Positions 5,486-6,854 of a DNA stretch of 6,854 nucleotides are shown in pieces (position 1 is the stretch's first letter; every line of letters begins with the position of its first letter). The DNA comes from Oscillospiraceae bacterium. GTDB lineage: Bacteria; Bacillota; Clostridia; Oscillospirales; Ruminococcaceae. The notes beneath the pieces are model-generated. The model had not been told where the DNA came from. It did no database searches and was given only the letters and a program-made list of their open reading frames with translations. The stretch lies in assembly GCA_009782665.1 (NCBI GenBank), contig WRIP01000066.1, positions 1 through 6,854 of the forward strand, written 5' to 3'. The position numbers and the translations under genes were made by a program.

Positions 5486-6358
5486 ATGAAAGGAATAGTA
5501 TTAGCAGGAGGAGCGGGGACACGACTCTACCCATCCACCATCGCGGTATCCAAACAGATGCTGACAATCTACGATAAGCCGATGATATATTATCCCATAT
5601 CCACACTGATGTTAGCGGGGATTCGTGAGATACTCATCATCTCGACCCCACGAGATATCGAGAGTTTCAGAACGCTCCTAGGCAGTGGAGAGGATCTGGG
5701 TATCAGCTTCCAGTATATGGTGCAGGATAGTCCCAGAGGCTTAGCTGATGCATTCATAGTCGGAGAGGAGTTCATAGCTGACGATAATGTCTGCCTAGTA
5801 CTGGGAGATAATATATTCTATGGGTACGGGTTTACCGAACGGCTCACCCGTGCTGCCGAAAGACAGAGCGGAGCTACCATATTCGGTTACCATGTGAGCA
5901 ACCCGAGTGAGATGGGTGTAGTGGAATTTGATGAACACGGAAATGTATTATCTATAGAGGAAAAACCCGAACACCCCAAATCAAACTATGCGGTACCCGG
6001 ACTATATTTCTATGATAACGATGTCATTGAGATAGCTAAGAATGTCGAACCCTCTGCTCGAGGGGAGATAGAGATAACGGCAGTGAACAACGAGTATCTG
6101 AATCGTAAAAAACTCAGAGTTGAGTTGTTCGGACGCGGAATGGCATGGCTCGATACCGGCAACCATCGTTCGATGCTAGCAGCCAGTAATTTTGTTGAAG
6201 CGATACAGACCCGTCAGGGGCTGTATGTGGCTTGTCTCGAAGAAATTGCTTATCGTCAGAAATATATCGATAAGCAACAACTGTTAACGCTAGCTGACAG
6301 GTTAAAGCAAACCGAGTACGGAAGATACCTGTATACTGTAGCAGAAGCGACCTTCTAG
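5486..6358 (+). CDS. rmlA: Glucose-1-phosphate thymidylyltransferase (RmlA/RfbA)
   Basis: RmlA joins dTTP and glucose-1-phosphate into dTDP-glucose, the first step of dTDP-L-rhamnose synthesis in the cytoplasm. The 290 residues match the usual length. Signature segments are all present: Leu-Ala-Gly-Gly-Ala-Gly-Thr-Arg-Leu (6-14), Val-Ser-Lys-Gln (21-24), Tyr-Asp-Lys-Pro-Met-Ile-Tyr-Tyr-Pro (29-37), Leu-Gly-Asp-Asn (106-109) with the metal-binding Asp108, and later Glu-Glu-Lys-Pro, Gly-Leu-Tyr-Phe-Tyr-Asp, Arg-Gly-Glu-Ile-Glu-Ile-Thr, and Trp-Leu-Asp-Thr-Gly. Thr27 stands where Escherichia coli RmlA has Pro in its Lys-Gln-Leu-Leu-Pro; this seems a minor change. GGGAGG (5475-5480) lies 5 bases before the ATG, and the gene begins 10 bases after the glycosyltransferase stop. 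The enzyme is commonly inhibited by dTDP-rhamnose. The identity is very secure. Confidence 0.97.
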   Translation: MKGIVLAGGAGTRLYPSTIAVSKQMLTIYDKPMIYYPISTLMLAGIREILIISTPRDIESFRTLLGSGEDLGISFQYMVQDSPRGLADAFIVGEEFIADDNVCLVLGDNIFYGYGFTERLTRAAERQSGATIFGYHVSNPSEMGVVEFDEHGNVLSIEEKPEHPKSNYAVPGLYFYDNDVIEIAKNVEPSARGEIEITAVNNEYLNRKKLRVELFGRGMAWLDTGNHRSMLAASNFVEAIQTRQGLYVACLEEIAYRQKYIDKQQLLTLADRLKQTEYGRYLYTVAEATF

Positions 6359-6391
6359 TCAGCTCACCCGATGCGAAAGGATACATACAAT

Positions 6392-6854
6392 ATGAAGATA
6401 CTAATAACTGGAGTATATGGACAGCTAGGGTCAGAGCTTCAACGACAGCTAATAGTAAAAAGAAGCCCAATCGGACCTATTGCGAGTCAGTACGATGATG
6501 CCGAGGTCATAGGGGTGGATATTGACAGTGTGGATATCTGCGACTATACTGTCATCACCGAGTTCATAAAGTCCAATGGGTTTGATATTATCTTTAACTG
6601 TGCCGGATATACCGATGTAGATGGTTGTGAAACCGACCGGGAAGCGGCGTTTCGGGTAAATTCGGAAGCTCCCGGATATATTGCGGAAGCAGCAAAAAGT
6701 ATCAAGGCAAAGTTTATCCACATATCCACCGACTATGTATTTGAGGGAAATAGCCCTACCCCTCGAAACGAGTATGATGAACCCGGACCCAAAACCGTTT
6801 ACGGTATGAGTAAACTATATGGGGAGAATCGGGTATTGGATGTTGATAGTAACG
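6392..6854 (+). CDS. rmlD: dTDP-4-dehydrorhamnose reductase (RmlD/RfbD), partial, C-terminus cut
   Basis: The first 154 residues of an RmlD-type short-chain dehydrogenase/reductase are visible; the rest lies past the right edge. RmlD makes dTDP-L-rhamnose by NAD(P)H-dependent reduction, the last pathway step. The Rossmann nucleotide motif is Gly-Val-Tyr-Gly-Gln-Leu-Gly (7-13). Asn-Cys-Ala-Gly-Tyr-Thr-Asp-Val-Asp (69-77), Ile-Ser-Thr-Asp-Tyr-Val-Phe (111-117), and the catalytic pair Tyr137 and Lys141 in Tyr-Gly-Met-Ser-Lys-Leu-Tyr-Gly-Glu (137-145) are all family marks. Residues about 21-38 form a longer loop before the second strand than in compact RmlD proteins; I recall similar loops in clostridial homologues. 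AAAGGA (6376-6381) is 10 bases before this ATG. An in-frame ATG at 6371 would add seven residues but has no ribosome site. Whether an RmlC domain is fused downstream cannot be seen. Confidence 0.93.
   Translation, partial: MKILITGVYGQLGSELQRQLIVKRSPIGPIASQYDDAEVIGVDIDSVDICDYTVITEFIKSNGFDIIFNCAGYTDVDGCETDREAAFRVNSEAPGYIAEAAKSIKAKFIHISTDYVFEGNSPTPRNEYDEPGPKTVYGMSKLYGENRVLDVDSN

Noticed and set aside
6371..6373. In-frame ATG as an earlier rmlD start
   Set aside because: No ribosome site precedes it, and the AAAGGA that serves the ATG at 6392 lies inside the extension. The later start gives the canonical Met-Lys-Ile-Leu-Ile-Thr-Gly.
6114..6729. Leftward open frames opposite the end of rmlA and the start of rmlD
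   Set aside because: They are antisense to two clearly identified sugar-nucleotide genes and have no supporting features.

Overview
The window holds seven protein genes and no RNA genes, insertion sequences or CRISPR arrays. It looks like a cell-envelope locus of a monoderm bacterium. The MurT/GatD-type pair and the dTDP-rhamnose genes belong to Bacillota or Actinomycetota. The G+C content is middling by eye, and ATA is used freely for isoleucine alongside AGA, CGA and CGG for arginine. The RmlD and MurT motifs remind me of Clostridia, with Coriobacteriia as an alternative. This placement is an inference, not an identification.

Layout. The left quarter (1-1651) is one long gene on the minus strand, cut by the window edge. 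It encodes a cytoplasmic START/SRPBCC-like domain, one membrane helix and a large extracytoplasmic part that resembles repeated BamE-like units. A 167-base divergent intergenic region (1652-1818) carries two back-to-back promoters, each with an extended -10, and a small inverted repeat over the rightward -10. From 1819 to the right edge all genes read rightward with tight spacing, as one apparent operon: a MurT-like Mur ligase (TTG start), a GatD-like partner, a NYN-domain putative RNase with a C-terminal OST-HTH/LOTUS-like domain, a family 2 glycosyltransferase of the rhamnosyltransferase type, RmlA, and the first part of RmlD.

How the genes fit together. RmlA and RmlD are the first and last steps of dTDP-L-rhamnose synthesis. 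The glycosyltransferase would use that sugar (or a related one) for a wall or surface polysaccharide. In known systems MurT/GatD amidates the D-Glu of lipid II, so the operon would join peptidoglycan modification with rhamnose glycan synthesis.

The most interesting point is that the GatD-like protein has lost both catalytic residues of the glutaminase: the nucleophile Cys position reads Gly92 and the catalytic His position reads Ser186. Its MurT partner keeps the ATP-binding P-loop and the four-Cys zinc ribbon but has altered motifs in its C-terminal domain. The pair therefore looks like a distinct MurT/pseudo-GatD subtype that probably does not draw ammonia from glutamine. Its true nitrogen donor or substrate is unknown. 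An RNA-targeting type of protein between this pair and the sugar genes is a second unusual element.
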